Assembly: GCA_003008705.1 (NCBI GenBank)
Contig: PDUO01000058.1
Location: 218,792-282,791 of the forward strand
Direction: 5' to 3'
From: Pezicula radicicola
Lineage: Eukaryota; Ascomycota; Leotiomycetes; Helotiales; Dermateaceae
DNA length: 64,000 nucleotides
The notes under the pieces are model-generated. The model saw only the letters and a list, made by a program, of their open reading frames with translations. It did no database searches and was not told the origin of the DNA. Both the position numbers and the translations under genes were made by a program. Shown one piece after another: positions 21,404-33,049 of this stretch (within the stretch, counting starts at the first letter, position 1; the number at the start of each line of letters is the position of its first letter).

Positions 21404-21965
21404 CTAACCTTGCACCAACGAGCTCCTATCGAAGAGCTTAGCAGGAAGTTCAACTGGCGATATGATATCGATGTCTTGAGCCCTTTGGCACTCCTTAGCC
21501 CAAACCTCAAGTATCTTTAGGAAAGTCCTGCCATCACCGATCATGTGTAGGATGCACCAATTCAAAATCAAACCACCTCGAATGAAGTTTGCTTGCACTT
21601 TTGAAATTGGTAGTGTTTCCCCTAGTACTGGCCAAACAGGACGCCGGCACAAAATCTCGGCATCAAAGTCATCAAGCGGAAAGTGTTTCTTTTTGAGCTC
21701 AAGATAGGTCATTGACCTTAAAATCACCAAGGTCGCTAGATTGGAGCTTCAGTACGCCTTTTTGTCGGGATGTGGAGTTAGGAATGGCTTCGTAGGACAA
21801 AACTGGAAACTTCTTTTTTGTCGACTCAAAACCTCGTTTCAGCACAGCAGCGACTTCGTCTTTATCATAATCACTTTTCAGTGAGAATGGAAAGAGATAT
21901 CGTAGGTAGCCCTTGGGCCCTGCCTTCTCAAGGGGGGTCAGTTGGGGCAGCATTGGTGAAGACAT
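21404..21965 (-). pseudogene. BAHD-type acyltransferase fragment (trichothecene 3-O-acetyltransferase-like)
   Basis: From ATG 21965: MSSPMLPQLTPLEKAGPKGY, then LFPFSLKSDYDKDEVAAVLK, then after a one-nucleotide frame change near 21720 MTYLELKKKHFPLDDFDAE, then FIRGGLILNWCILHMIGDG with the HxxxD active-site motif (HMIGD). This is the N-terminal half of fungal BAHD acyltransferases such as Tri101-like enzymes, which acylate hydroxyls on secondary metabolites using acyl-CoA. The second half, with the DFGWG motif, was not found. It is a truncated and frameshifted relic. Confidence 0.8.
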
Positions 21966-22377
21966 TGCTTTGGAATGAGAAATTTTGCATAGTAAAAGGA
22001 TAGGAATGAGGACTTGCACTTATCTATACGGCCCGATGTCACCTTGGCACTTACTGCTGACAAGGGCACTGCAAGCTTCAATGCAAGTCTGAGAGGACCC
22101 CTGGTCTGAGAGGGGAGAAGACAAATCCCGTCGCTTAATGATAGACAAGATGCTAGCTAATCATGACCTCTTATTTGTTGCCTCGTACAACACCTCAGAT
22201 CTTCATGGGATATGCTAATAATGGCTCACCAAAGTATAAAAGCTAAACCCAAAGGATTTTAGCCGACTTGTAGTACTTGGTATATTTTGTGAGATACTTT
22301 GGACAAGACACGTTTCTTGAATTGCGGAGCATAACTGTCTAGATTTGCAGTTGAGTGAAGCTGGGTTTAGCGATGAT

Positions 22378-22650
22378 AACCAATCCTAGCAAAGGACCTC
22401 ACCGATTTGCTAACTGGAAATACCACCTCAACTTTCTTGAAATACTCCGACGACTGGGTTGCAGAATTCACCCCCGAGCTCTTTGTACACATACCTCCAA
22501 ATCTTCGGGCGGATATATACCATATTCAAGCATGGGGCAAGACAGGCTCGTTCTTAATTGCTCTTTTAGAAGCAATGCGCCCCTAGCAAGTGCCTGACAT
22601 CTACAACAAAGATATATTGTTCCAGTTGGCAACTTCTGAACAGATAAATA
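22378..22650 (+). pseudogene. Unrecognised exon-like remnant
   Basis: A protein-like frame reads AKDLTDLLTGNTTSTFLKYS, DDWVAEFTPELFVHIPPNLR, ADIYHIQAWGKTGSFLIALL, EAMRP, then a TAG at 22584, then QVPDIYNKDILFQLATSEQ. The amino-acid pattern and the single stop (a TAG where a Glu or Gln would be expected) look like a decayed gene and not noise, but I do not know the family. It sits at the end of the dead secondary-metabolism neighbourhood and may be its fourth member. Confidence 0.4.
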
Positions 22651-22656
22651 ATTTTT

Positions 22657-24125
22657 CTACTTCTTTGATACAAAAAATCCACTTGAGACAGGCTTCCGGT
22701 TTGTTTGACCACCCTTTCCAGGTCTTCCTGCTAACCAAGACTCTTTTGTTGACCGAGCCTGAAACGAAGCCTTGGGTGCAAGGAGCGAATTTTGGCTTCC
22801 TACTACACGGAAAGTGGTTGCTCCCTTGCGAAGATCCTTGGGTTTCTTGTCCTCAAAGTTCGGGAATTTTATTTTCTTGGCTTTCTTTAATGGTTCTGCC
22901 TGCCCTGACATCTCAACATCTGGAATATCATCATCATCATCCAGATATTCAACAGGTAAAAGGTCTGGAAGGCTTGCTTGATAGACATTGGACGCTTTGA
23001 TAGAACCGCCATCGACTGCTATATCCGTTGCATCTACTGGTTCATTGCTCAGAGAACCTTTATCAGGAGCCTCGTGTCCATTGAGGGTCGGGGAACCACC
23101 ACATCCGTTGCTTGCATTTCCATCTGCATCACTCTCCCCGTCAGATTCTCCGACTAGGGATTCGTCTTCCGCCATGATTGATTTGTCCAGGCCCTCAGTA
23201 GGACTCTCCGGTCTCTTATCGATCACTTCGACTCGTTTACGTTTCTTACTTGCAGATTCCGCTTGTTGTTTTAGGAACGCATCGCGTTCTTTGCGCTTTT
23301 TCCGAATTGCTGATTCTTGCCTGGATGTTGTCAGCTATCTACTCGTAAGACGCAGATCCTGATTACTTACTCCTCCAAAGCTTTTGCAGCGTCCCGTAGA
23401 CTTTTCCTCGCATCCTCCTCTGCATCTTGAGCTACTACTTCCTCAGGCGCATCATCGTCGCTATCTTCTGACTCTCTCTCAATAGGTTCCTCCTGCGTGC
23501 TTGGTAGTAGAACTTTAGTCTCTGGCTCTGCACTCCCGAACCTTTTATGTTTAGGTTTCAATGCGCTAGATTCAGGCCCCGCACTGTCACTAAAATCATT
23601 GTTGAATCTTGCCAGGCCCTTCATTGTGCTGGCGGGAGTATAGAATTTTTGGGGACTTTCCAACTCTCCGTCAAAATCGGAGTCCAGAACTTCTGCGTCA
23701 GCCTCTAGTTTCGGGTATGTACCCATTCCAATGCGCCTCGACCTGGTGCTTCTTGCTGCTGAGCTCGGGGCAACTTGACTGACGGGAATCTCAACGGCAA
23801 TGTGTGTATGAATTTGCGTTGGTACAACGTCGTCCTCCGTGCGAATAGGTAGCTTCTGTTTCTTCATTGGACTAGCTTCTTGCTTGGCTAGAGAAGGGGT
23901 TTCGCTTTTTTTGGCCGGTCTTTGTCGTTTTCTCGAGTTATTCAGCGGCGTCTGTAGAACTATTGTATCGCCATGATCAGATAGTGCCTCCTCTGCCACA
24001 ACCTTGGCGCTCTGTCTTGTGGTAACCATCGGGGCTCTTGTGTGCAATTTGTCGAAGGTATCGTCGGTAGTTGTATTTGCTAGAGTTACGGTATTCCGTG
24101 CTGATTTGAAGAGCTTGGAAAGCAT
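22657..24125 (-). CDS. UTP16/BUD21-like U3 snoRNP-associated protein
   Basis: Two exons (24125-23371 and 23320-22657) joined across a 50-nt GTAAGT intron give 472 residues. The protein is highly charged: an N-terminal disordered part, KPKHKRFGS, the block ESEDSDDDAPEEVVAQDAEE, then a helix (ARKSLRDAAKALEEQES, AIRKKRKERDAFLKQQ), basic KKRKRVE, and a C-terminal part with LPVEYLDDDDD, KIKFPNFEDKKPKDLRKG and STKESWLAGR. The SDSD-x-APE motif followed by a Lys/Ala-rich helix is what I know from UTP16, part of the small-subunit processome acting on pre-rRNA in the nucleolus. The family call is moderate. The ATG at 24125 is preferred because the frame upstream has none. Confidence 0.7.
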
Positions 24126-24488
24126 TGGTAGGTACGGAAATTGCGAAGTGTTCAAGGAATTATTTTCTGCACGACCATCGAAAGAATTTGGGCAGGGGTG
24201 CTATTAGCGTACAATCAATCTATTCACCGCCTTCATTTACGGTCCTATACTTCTAGGGGTCCTACCTAGCACCTCACCTCACCTCACCTAATTCATTTAT
24301 CACTCCTAAACAACAATCTTTGGAGTGTCTTCGCGGAGTGTTATTGGACCCCTTCAGCACAATTAGCCGCCAATGCACTCAACTATTCAAATATTACCCT
24401 TGAAATTGATTTCTGTCTTGAGGCATCTAGTCTCAGTGGCATGAGGAGTCGACCTACTCAAATTATATTAACTTATAACTGAGCAACA
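24126..24488. promoter_or_regulatory. Divergent promoter region with a CACCT repeat
   Basis: The 363 bp between the UTP16-like gene and the rightward Sel1/TPR gene hold four tandem CACCT units (about 24270-24289). Both promoters must be here. No known factor site is claimed. Confidence 0.45.
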
Positions 24489-25716
24489 ATGTCGACTATA
24501 AGAAGAACGTTCCCACTGTTCAAAAGTGTTTGTAAAACTTCGTCCCTCAAGTCCTTCCACACAACAACCAGAGCACTTGCAGCCAAGCCCAAACCAAAAC
24601 CTCAAAGACAGCGTGTACCAACCACAACAGCAGACAAACCAGCACGCTCGCCATCAAGCACAGAAGATTACCTCCCACCCACCGTTCTCTTGAACTCTGC
24701 TCATAAAGCTGGCGCTCTTGATATAGAACCCGAGAAAGCGCTCAACCTACTCCGGGACTACTGCAACAAGGCTGCCACGTCCTCTGGCGGGTTTGAAGAA
24801 AAATTATGTGCTGGTACGCGTTCTTCGTTTCTTGAGTTCCTCTATTGCTTACACAGCCTCAGAATATGGAATAAAACCAGCAACCTTGGTTATGTTAGGG
24901 CAGATACTTCGGCGATGCCAAGGAACAGCTCAGCGGGTCTTGGCCAAGAGACTGATGATCTCTGCATCTGAACTTGGTGATTCAGTGGCTACTTTTGGAC
25001 TGATCGAATCAGCAATTCGAACCAAGTCTCTAGGTGCCCAAGAAGATCTCCTAGGACCTCTTAAGCGTCTTGGTATTCTGGCAAAGCAAGACAAAAATCC
25101 CGAGGCCATGGCTCTTCTTGGAAAGGTTCTACTGACCCAAGGAAAAGAGACCGAAGCATTGGAATGGTTACAGAAAGCTACAAGTCACAGTCCAGGTGTC
25201 ACGCCAGCGGTAGCTTTGAACTTTGAAGGTGCCACTGCAGCCCTAGTTAGCCTGGGTCGATTGCACCTTAATCGAAACGATAAAATCGCAGCAGAGGAAG
25301 CATTCCGAAAAGCGGCTGTAGATTTGGATGACCCGGCAGCTTATTTTTATCTCTCCCAGCTAAAGGAATCTGGATCATCTGAGCAAGAAGTATATCTCCT
25401 AAAGGCCGCTTCGTCAGGTATTGCTGAAGCTTTCCACAATCTAGGAGCTCTGGAGCTTGCAAAGCTTAACGTGAAGTTCGACGAGTCGGCGCCAAAGTCC
25501 ATATCGGATTATGGAATGGCAAGAGAGTGGTTTCAGGTAGCGGCTGCTGATGGATTTGGTCTTTCAATGCTGAATATGGCTTCGATATGCAAGGCTGTGG
25601 GACAAAATGATGTTGCTTTGCGTTGGCTTGATAAAGCGGAGACTTTACCGGAAGTGAAGAAGCACGCTAGAGAAATGAGGAAAAAGTGGGCTATGAAGGA
25701 GCCATTGGGAAAATAA
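24489..25716 (+). CDS. Mitochondrial Sel1/TPR-repeat protein
   Basis: Two exons (24489-24814 and 24858-25716, intron 43 nt) give 394 residues. The N terminus MSTIRRTFPLFKSVCKTSSL followed by FHTTTRALA is Arg/Ser/Thr-rich with no acid and fits a mitochondrial presequence. The rest is made of paired helices, e.g. PEAMALLGKVLLTQGKETEA, LEWLQKATS, AAEEAFRKAAVDLDDPAAYF, AEAFHNLGALELAK and AREWFQVAAADGFGLSMLNM, the pattern of Sel1-like/TPR repeats that bind partner proteins. No catalytic motif is seen. A mitochondrial assembly or adaptor role is inferred from presequence plus repeats. Confidence 0.8.
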
Positions 25717-26078
25717 ATGTAATAATTATATAGTGAGGAAGCTCAAAGATGTATACTCATGTACTTTTACGCGGACCTGGATAGTTCCGTATTTGTTAGC
25801 TAGCCCTGATTAGCGACCATGAGATTTAGCAGGGCACTGTCAACAGGCTCAGTTCTTCGGATATCTTTATATTCATAGTTCCTTACGGAACAATGCGAAG
25901 AGGAGTTAATCTACAAAGCCTCCATGCTTTACTCTCTCGGCAAAGGTAAAAACGTGCAAAGTTGTCTACCGACGGCCAAACAAGGCAGGTCATTATATCC
26001 GAGCCAAATTACCCCAAAATGCACACATACAAGGCCACTCATTCTGAGCCGCCGACCCTTTTTGAGTAGGTAAGTACC
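25717..26078. other. Convergent 3' flanks, nothing else seen
   Basis: About 360 bp between two convergent genes. It should hold both poly(A) regions. No repeat or gene was recognised. Confidence 0.4.
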
Positions 26079-29000
26079 TCATCCCCATCTAGCGCCTTCT
26101 CTCTCTGCCTCCAGGCGCGCGAGCCTAGCCTCCTCATTTTCATCAACAACACCGCTTCGTCGACCCTTCTTCCTGCCCTTTCGTCCACTAATATTAGCAC
26201 CATCGTCGCCTTCGTCGCGACTTCTCTTCCGACCACTCATACCGCCCATACCCATGCCAACCGTAGCCGTTAGGCCTGCGAGACGTTGAGCCTCCTTGAG
26301 TATTCGTTCCCGGTTTCGGGCTTCGCGCTCCAGTGTATGTGGATCTGGCGTAGGTGTGGCAGCCGGTCCAATTGGAGGTGCTTTGGGCTTTTCTTTCTCT
26401 CGATCCCGGTCCCGATCCCGTTCTTTTTCTCGACCCGAAGAGCGTTCTGAGTCGCGATGACGAGATGAGCGGTGCTTTTCCTTCTCCCTTTCCTTTTCCT
26501 CTTGATGGCGACTTGATCTCTCCCTATCTCGATCGTTTCGGCTGGAGGACCCAGAAACGCGGTCCGTCTTGGGTCCAGTAGGGATATAAATGGTGGCTGC
26601 CTTTTCTACTTTTTCCTCAGCAGCTTTACGAGAACTCGCACCTTTGATTTCAATACCATTGCCATTGCCATTTATGGAAGTTGCAATTGAAGGCTTTCGT
26701 GAATGCACTTGCACTTGCACTTGTGGCTCAGCAACGATTTCAGTAGAAGCCAAAGTTTCGTCCTTGGGTTCAACTTCTACAGAGCCACGACGACTCTCAT
26801 GTCTACGACTATGGCGGTGCTCACGATCTCGGTCGCGGTCTCGGTCTCTGTCTCGACTTCTAGATCTATCATCTCGGTGTGAGCGGTGGCTAGAACGATG
26901 TTTATGTGATGATGAAGACTTGTGATCCCTATCCTTATCGCTTCCTCTATCTTTGTCTCTGTGCCGATCCTTTTCCCGGTCTCGGCGGCTCCTATGACTT
27001 GATCTTTCTGCAGGTGAGGTAGATCTCGAACGTTCATCTTCATCATCCCCTTCTCCATTGCGACGAGGGCCCTTGTCATCAGAAATTTTGTCAATTTTAT
27101 CAGTACCTTCTCCCTTCTTGTCGAGATTCTCGTCATCGTCTTCGTGATGGCGACTTCGACGCTCCTTGCGTCTCTCTCTCCGTCGCTCGGATTCCCTCTC
27201 GTCTTCTGAACGAGAGGTAGATCGGTTTCTATGTTTCCGTCTATGTCTCTCTTCCCTCTCTCGGTCTCTCTTCCGCTCCTTGGATCTCGATCTATCTCTC
27301 TCTTTAGAGGGAGACTTACTACGCTCCCTCTCCTTATTTTCGGCTTCTGGTGCGGCGCTGCCTTCAGTCACTGGTCTTGAGCCAGCTCTGCCAACAATGG
27401 AAAAGCCACTTCGGCCACGGAGACCTGACCAACCTGTATTTGGCAATCCTTCACGTAGAGCTTTTGGTCCAGTGGGTGCATTAATTGGAACCGCTTTTAC
27501 TGGCGGAGGCTGCATTGAGAAACTGCCCCCACGGCCATGGTAGTTGTGATTAAATCCACCACGTGCCGAGTTAAAACCTCGAACATTAGGATCTAAGGGG
27601 GACATTGGGTGAAATCCATTAGGGCCATTTTGTACGTTGAGAGCAGCAGCTTGAGCTTCATCAAGAGTCTGAATTGGCTTTGGATACATATCTCCGGCCT
27701 CAGCTTGGTTTGTTCCTTCTTGCTGCGGGCCTTGGGATACTTCATTTCCAGCGCCGCTCTCAGTGACATTTGCGTTTTCTGCCGCGGTTACATCGCCTTC
27801 TTTGGCACTTTCTGAATCCATTGACTTTTCATCTTTGGCTTCTGAGCTTGGGCGAATTTCACGCCCAAACTCGTCGACATTGCCAACGGGTGTTGTGTCA
27901 GCTTTCGGGCCAGTTGGTACTGAACCTGTTTCACTAATGGGTCCATTTGACTGCTGGCCTTGACCTTGACCGAACTGCTGAGGAAACTGCTGTGAGTGGG
28001 CATCATTTTGGCCATAGCCATAGCCACCACGACCTTGGTTAAATCCTCCGCGACCTCTGCCTCGTCCACGTGCCTGGTAACCTTGGTTTCCAAAGCTGTT
28101 ATTGTATTGGTTCCCGTGACCATAATTACCTTGATTGTATCCTGCTGCATGTTGGGGGTATCCAGAGTTATTTGCTCCATAATCACCGTGACCCATGCCA
28201 GCTGCTGCATTTGGATGATTGAAATTATCTGGGCCGACATTCCATGATTGTTGTTGCATCCAACCATTATTGAAGCCTCCATTCACTCCTCCATCGAATC
28301 CTCCCATCCCCATACCCATGTTCATGCCGTTCATGCCCATGCCCGCAGCACCAAAACCACCATTTATAAACATGTTCTGCATCGTCATCGGATCCATATT
28401 CATACCAGGCATTCCTGTCACATATGTTAACACTGTCCTGTACTTCACTGGGAGAGAAAACATACCCATCATGGGAAAATTTCCAAAGGCATTAGGAGCC
28501 ATGCCATTCTGCATAGCCATCATCATCTGCATTTGGTTGAAATCACCATTACCGCCAAAAGCCATATTAGGGAAACCTCTAGTAGCACTAGGATCAAAGC
28601 CGAACCCAGCGCCGAACCCAGCCATGCCTTGTGCGTCTGTTTGGCCATCCCCATCTTTCGGAACCAAGTCCTTTGAGCCATCCTTGGTATCCATGGTGGC
28701 ATCTTCTACTGCATTAGCATCGGTATTGGTGTCAGTCTGCTCCTGGCCAGGTGCAATCTCCTAGAGTAACGTCAGCTTTGCTTGGTAAATTTGTAGATGT
28801 GGCCAATAGTCCTACCTCGATTGAAGGTTGTGGGATGTCCTGTTGTGCCTCCTGCGTCTGTTCCGCGTCCGGCGGGTTTGCAGGAGCTTCTTCCACAGGT
28901 TCTAGAGAAGTGATAGTAGGTTCCGCCTGGACTTCTGGAGAGGGCACAACTTCTTCAACCACTGAAGCTTCATCCGGGATCGCTTCAGCAACCGGTGGCT

Positions 29001-29450
29001 CTACGTCACGAGGGGTGTCCGGGGGTGTATTCTTCGCCTCTTTGAGCCGTAGAGCCTCGCGCTTTTTCTCCTCTGTGCGCAAAAAGACCTTGATGGTGGT
29101 TCGTAGAGATTTGTTTGGTTTGCAGTCTTCGGCAGCGACGGGAGTGTGCTCGCAGACGGGACAGGAGGAAGGTAGAGTAGACTGGCCTGCAGTGGATATC
29201 AGCAGCTGTTGTATTAGATCATGCTTGAGTATCTGGATACATACACGTCTCGCAGATAGCCTGGTCGCAGCATGGCAGTCGAAAGGCATTTACAGCCAGT
29301 CTGCTGCAGATGGCGCATCGCAATTTGATGGGAATCTCATCTTGAGCAAGCGAACTAGGTGAAAGAGTCAGTTTTTGCAAGTAGCTTCAGTTTATGGAGA
29401 GGTTCCGACCTGATGAGTTCAGCCTGAGCAGCGGTGGTTGTGGAAGCCAT
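26079..29450 (-). CDS. RING-finger protein with Met/Gly/Asn-rich middle and RS-rich tail
   Basis: Five exons (29450-29410, 29354-29245, 29186-28816, 28760-28466, 28414-26079) join in phase to 1050 codons. The short RING sits at the N terminus: IKLRCAICSRLAVNAF, RLPCCDQAICETC, LPSSCPVCEHTPV, giving the C-x2-C, C/C, C-x2-C, C-x2-C zinc ligands, followed by DCKPNKSLRTTIKVFLRTEE. This RING plus NK-LR helix resembles the RBBP6/Mpe1 type of E3 ligase linked to mRNA 3'-end processing, but the DWNN domain and zinc knuckle are absent. The middle is a Met/Gly/Asn-rich low-complexity region with RGG boxes (GRGRGRGGFNQGRGGYG). The C-terminal 400 residues are Arg/Asp/Ser/Glu repeats typical of nuclear splicing-associated proteins. 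A role in nuclear RNA processing is inferred. Confidence 0.75.
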
Positions 29451-30063
29451 TCTCAGAGCTTACGGCGCAGATGCTTCTGCCTCTGCTTCTTCTTCTGCTT
29501 CGCGCGCCAACAGGAGGGGGCAAGATGCAGCAGAGCTCATTTATGATAAGTCTGGTGCAGAGATTGCGGAGAAGGGAACGGTTTGCGGCAATTGGCTCAG
29601 ACCATCACGAGGACGAGGTTGTCGCGGTTTGCAGGTGCAAAGCAGTTTCCGGGTTGCGTTTGCGATGATACTTCAATCCAGTTCGCGCGACCTCCTCTTT
29701 TGGAGATCCGCTAAAATAAATAATTCTCCGTTTTTCTTTAAAAGCGGCAAGCTTATATAATAACTTGCGAGGACCCAAAATACAAGCCCAAGGTACGAAG
29801 GACTCTGCGGTAGAATACATTGGATGAATTGTCATTATTGGCACTTCCTATTCACCTTTTAGAGACAAAGTGAAGAATCAAAATATTTCAAATGGCCTTT
29901 TGGGATAATCAAGAGCTTTAGGGACCTAGGAGGTTGTCCATCGATTTGGTTCACGTGATATATATTGGCTTTCGCATCTCCCCGTCATAGAGAACGAACC
30001 ACCTACAACAACACAACTTGCTTGTCCACCTCTGGTCTGCAATCTTTTGTATCGAATGCAGCC
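29451..30063. other. Upstream regions of two divergent genes
   Basis: About 610 bp between the RING gene (leftward) and the hydrolase gene (rightward). No gene, repeat or named site was recognised. Confidence 0.45.
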
Positions 30064-32081
30064 ATGATACTCGGGCAGGTCTCTTGGCTTGATTGTTTCG
30101 TCTTCCTCTTCTTTCTCACCCCTCAATTGATCATTCATGTCGGCTTCTCAACACTGTGATCTGTGGTCTTGGTGCCTTACCATTTCTTGGTAAGCTGAAC
30201 CGATGCCACAGACCGGGAATCGTCCTTGCTCATAATTGGGGTCTTCACTCGTGGCATACCCGGCTTGAGCTACTCGAGTGAGTTATTATTGAGAGCGAGG
30301 ACGCACCTCCTCGAACCTCCCTCTCATTTAGTGCAGGACGCTGTGTAATCCCTGCCACTTGTCCCCTTGAGTCATACATCAACCCTGACTTCACTCACCG
30401 CGAATCAAGTGTACGGCGAGTAACGGCATGGATTCTCACACTACAAGTCTCTAGTCATCAAACTCCCAGTCGGTTTCGTATACGAACGCTTCATTCTCAG
30501 TCACAATAGCCGCTCGCCGTTTGTGCAACAAGCCACGTATTTCGAAGACATCGTTATCCGATGCGTGCGATACGCCTTTGCTCAGATTCCGGCGAACATT
30601 GGAAGAACTTTCTTCTCCAAAGCCGTGGCCTTACCGTTCCTTAGGTTCCGAATGCTTCGTCATGGCTATTTTGTGTCTCCAATATGCTGGAAAGAGGTTC
30701 ACCAGGGAAAGTTGCATGGTCTATGGATCATTAGTGATGAGTCTCAGAAGCCTGATATTATCATTTATTATGCTCATGGTTAGCGCGAACGTCATCTGCC
30801 CCTTCTAATTTTCGGCCAATTCTAATTCTCACAGGTGGAGGCTTTTCGATGGGATCGAGTTACTTCTACCTCGAATTTCTCCTCGTGTGGATAACTCTCC
30901 TTAAGAGGAAGGGCTTTCGTAACCCAGCTATCTTCAGCCTTGAATACACTCTCGTCGGCTCTTCACCGAGCGATGTCAGCTATCCTGCACAGCTTTACCA
31001 AGCTGTTGCAGGATATAAACACATCCTATCTATTGCTGACGATACAAGCAAAATCTGTGTGAGCGGTGATTCGGCCGGAGCTACTTTGATTCTCAGTCTT
31101 CTCCTGTATCTCGCCAAAAAGGAAACCATATCCACGGAGTTCCAGTATAACCAATCGAAAATGCTACCGGGGATGGCAGTTCTGATCTCACCATGTGAGT
31201 TATTTCTAAAATGTCGATGTACTTTTTTCTATTGAACCCCAACTGCCAATTAATTACATATTACAACTTCACTTTGAATTACTCAAGGTGTTTCGGCGTT
31301 GGAAATATCGGGTTCTGTGTTACTCCATGTGGCTTGAAGATTACCAGAGAAGCTGTCACATCTTCACCTTCTTATTCCCGTAGTTCCAGTATAGTCTCAG
31401 TCTCGGTGTTGGCAGGTAGTCATTTCGAGTTTACTCAAAGCAAGCCAACCTTATTTTTCAGGAGCGAGCGAAGCCTCGCCTATTAACATAAGAGTTAAAA
31501 CAACTCTCGCCGTTATCCTAAGAATAGTAGTGGTCTTGGTAGTGGACGTGATACAAGACTAGATTGCTCAAATTAATTCTCAAACTAATTCAATGATTTA
31601 GGGACGGCGCTCATATCGCCCCTACACAAGAACACAGCTAGCGACTATCTCGACTCTGCAAGCCTAGACCTCTACGCTTACCAATACGCAGGCCAGACAT
31701 CTATTACAGACCCACTAGTTTCACCTGGAAATTGCACTTCAGCTTCCTGGTGGCGCAACGCTAGTCCCTCCAACGGTTTCTTCGTGGCCTACGGTTCTGA
31801 AGAGGTGTTGGCTCCTGAAATTCGAAACCTTGTAAACTTTCTGCGGAAATCCGACCTCCAAGTTACAGTGAGGGAGGCTGAGGGAGGTATGTTCATCTCT
31901 TATTACTTTCACGCTGAACAAAAGGCTCGGGCAAAAAATTAAACTAAATTAATCGAACAACATAGGTATTCATGCATGGCCTGTAGCCGCATTATTTCTA
32001 AGCAGTACAACGCGGCAGAGGCAGAAGGGTTTGCAGACGATAGTCGACGAGATTTGGAATAGAATGACAATAGTTGCGTAG
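30064..32081 (+). CDS. Alpha/beta hydrolase (hormone-sensitive-lipase / steryl-acetyl-hydrolase type), N-terminal frame break
   Basis: Exons 30064-30189, 30455-30778, 30835-31194, 31602-31886 and 31966-32081 keep phase with each other. Motifs: oxyanion hole HGGGFSMG, nucleophile elbow GDSAG in ICVSGDSAGATLI, acid in SITDPLVSP and catalytic His in GIHAWPVAALFL. The start MILGQVSWLDCFVFLFFLTP is a membrane anchor of the kind seen in fungal steryl acetyl hydrolases and related ER esterases. Between IIHVGF and TVICGLGALPFL the frame shifts by one nucleotide (about 30140-30150). Either this is a real lesion at the 5' end or a sequence error, since everything downstream, including the triad, is intact. 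Two introns are long for this window (265 and 407 nt). Confidence 0.75.
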
Positions 32082-33049
32082 CGTGGAAAGATACGCGTAT
32101 AGAGAGTCTAGTAATCACTAAGCAATCTAACGACCCACCATTTGGTCAAGTACCTTTTTTCTTGTGTCCTTCGGTCAACTATTTGTCGTTGCTAATGGCC
32201 ATGTGATAGACCCATGTTAGGGACTTTACATGGGTTACTTAAATTCACGCGAAGAAATACCCATTCACTTTCCGTATAGCCCTGGGCATGACTCTTTTGC
32301 CTATTCCTCGAGTGGCGGGTAGCTAGAAGGCACACGAGAAGCCAAAATTGAGCGAATTAAACCCAAACCGATAACAATGGGAAAAGGACATATATTTGCT
32401 TCTCCTAGAATTACTGTCTAAAAGCCTAGCAGGAGCAGAGATATAGTGTCTCTGCTGATGGCGGTCAGACAAACCCGACCAGGTTACAAGTAACTTTGTA
32501 TAATTCGAAATCATATTTGGCTTATATGATCAAAATCAACGTGGCTATCACAAACTAATAGAAGCTAGAACGTCTCCACGAGATTCTAGACTTGCTCACA
32601 AAATGGATCATGTATCCAGGTCTCTTAGAACTGTTGACGAGCCTAGCCGGCAGCTTTCTCATGCTGAGAATATAGTTAGGTCTCTACCTTCAAACTTCAA
32701 GTCGCTCAAGGCTGGCCTGAGCAATATAAACTGCCAATTGGACACAATATAAGATAGGTATGACGCTTTGGATGAAGTGTAACTGAGATCTAGGATGCAT
32801 GAAGCCTAGCTAATGAAGCCGTAGGAACTTAGCCTCCCGGACATCAACTTAGGTTCAGTACGAATGAAAATAGCTCCAGTTTGGAAAAAAGGCCTGGAAG
32901 CAATTCAGCATACTTATGTTCGAACATCCATTTTTACGTTGAAAAACGCCTTGTAAGATATAAGCAGATCTATATACCTGTCCAAATCACGCCGCCATCC
33001 AGCAAATTACATCCAAGTAGAGCCCAGAACCGATCTATCTGAAGAAATC
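32082..33049. other. Gap between hydrolase and CTP synthase relic
   Basis: No intact gene. A short frame at about 32603-32750 (MDHVSRSLRTVDEPSRQLSH..., with stops soon after) has coiled-coil-like character and may be a remnant, but it is too short to name. Confidence 0.4.

Noticed and set aside
22988..24207. Plus-strand open frames opposite the UTP16-like gene
   Set aside because: Serine/leucine-rich shadows of the acidic coding strand, without domains.
26590..28764. Several open frames on the plus strand opposite the RS-rich gene
   Set aside because: They are antisense shadows of Arg/Ser/Asp-rich and Gly/Met-rich codons.
31211..31486. Open frame inside the 407-nt hydrolase intron
   Set aside because: It has no recognisable domain and lies wholly within an intron defined by in-phase flanking exons.
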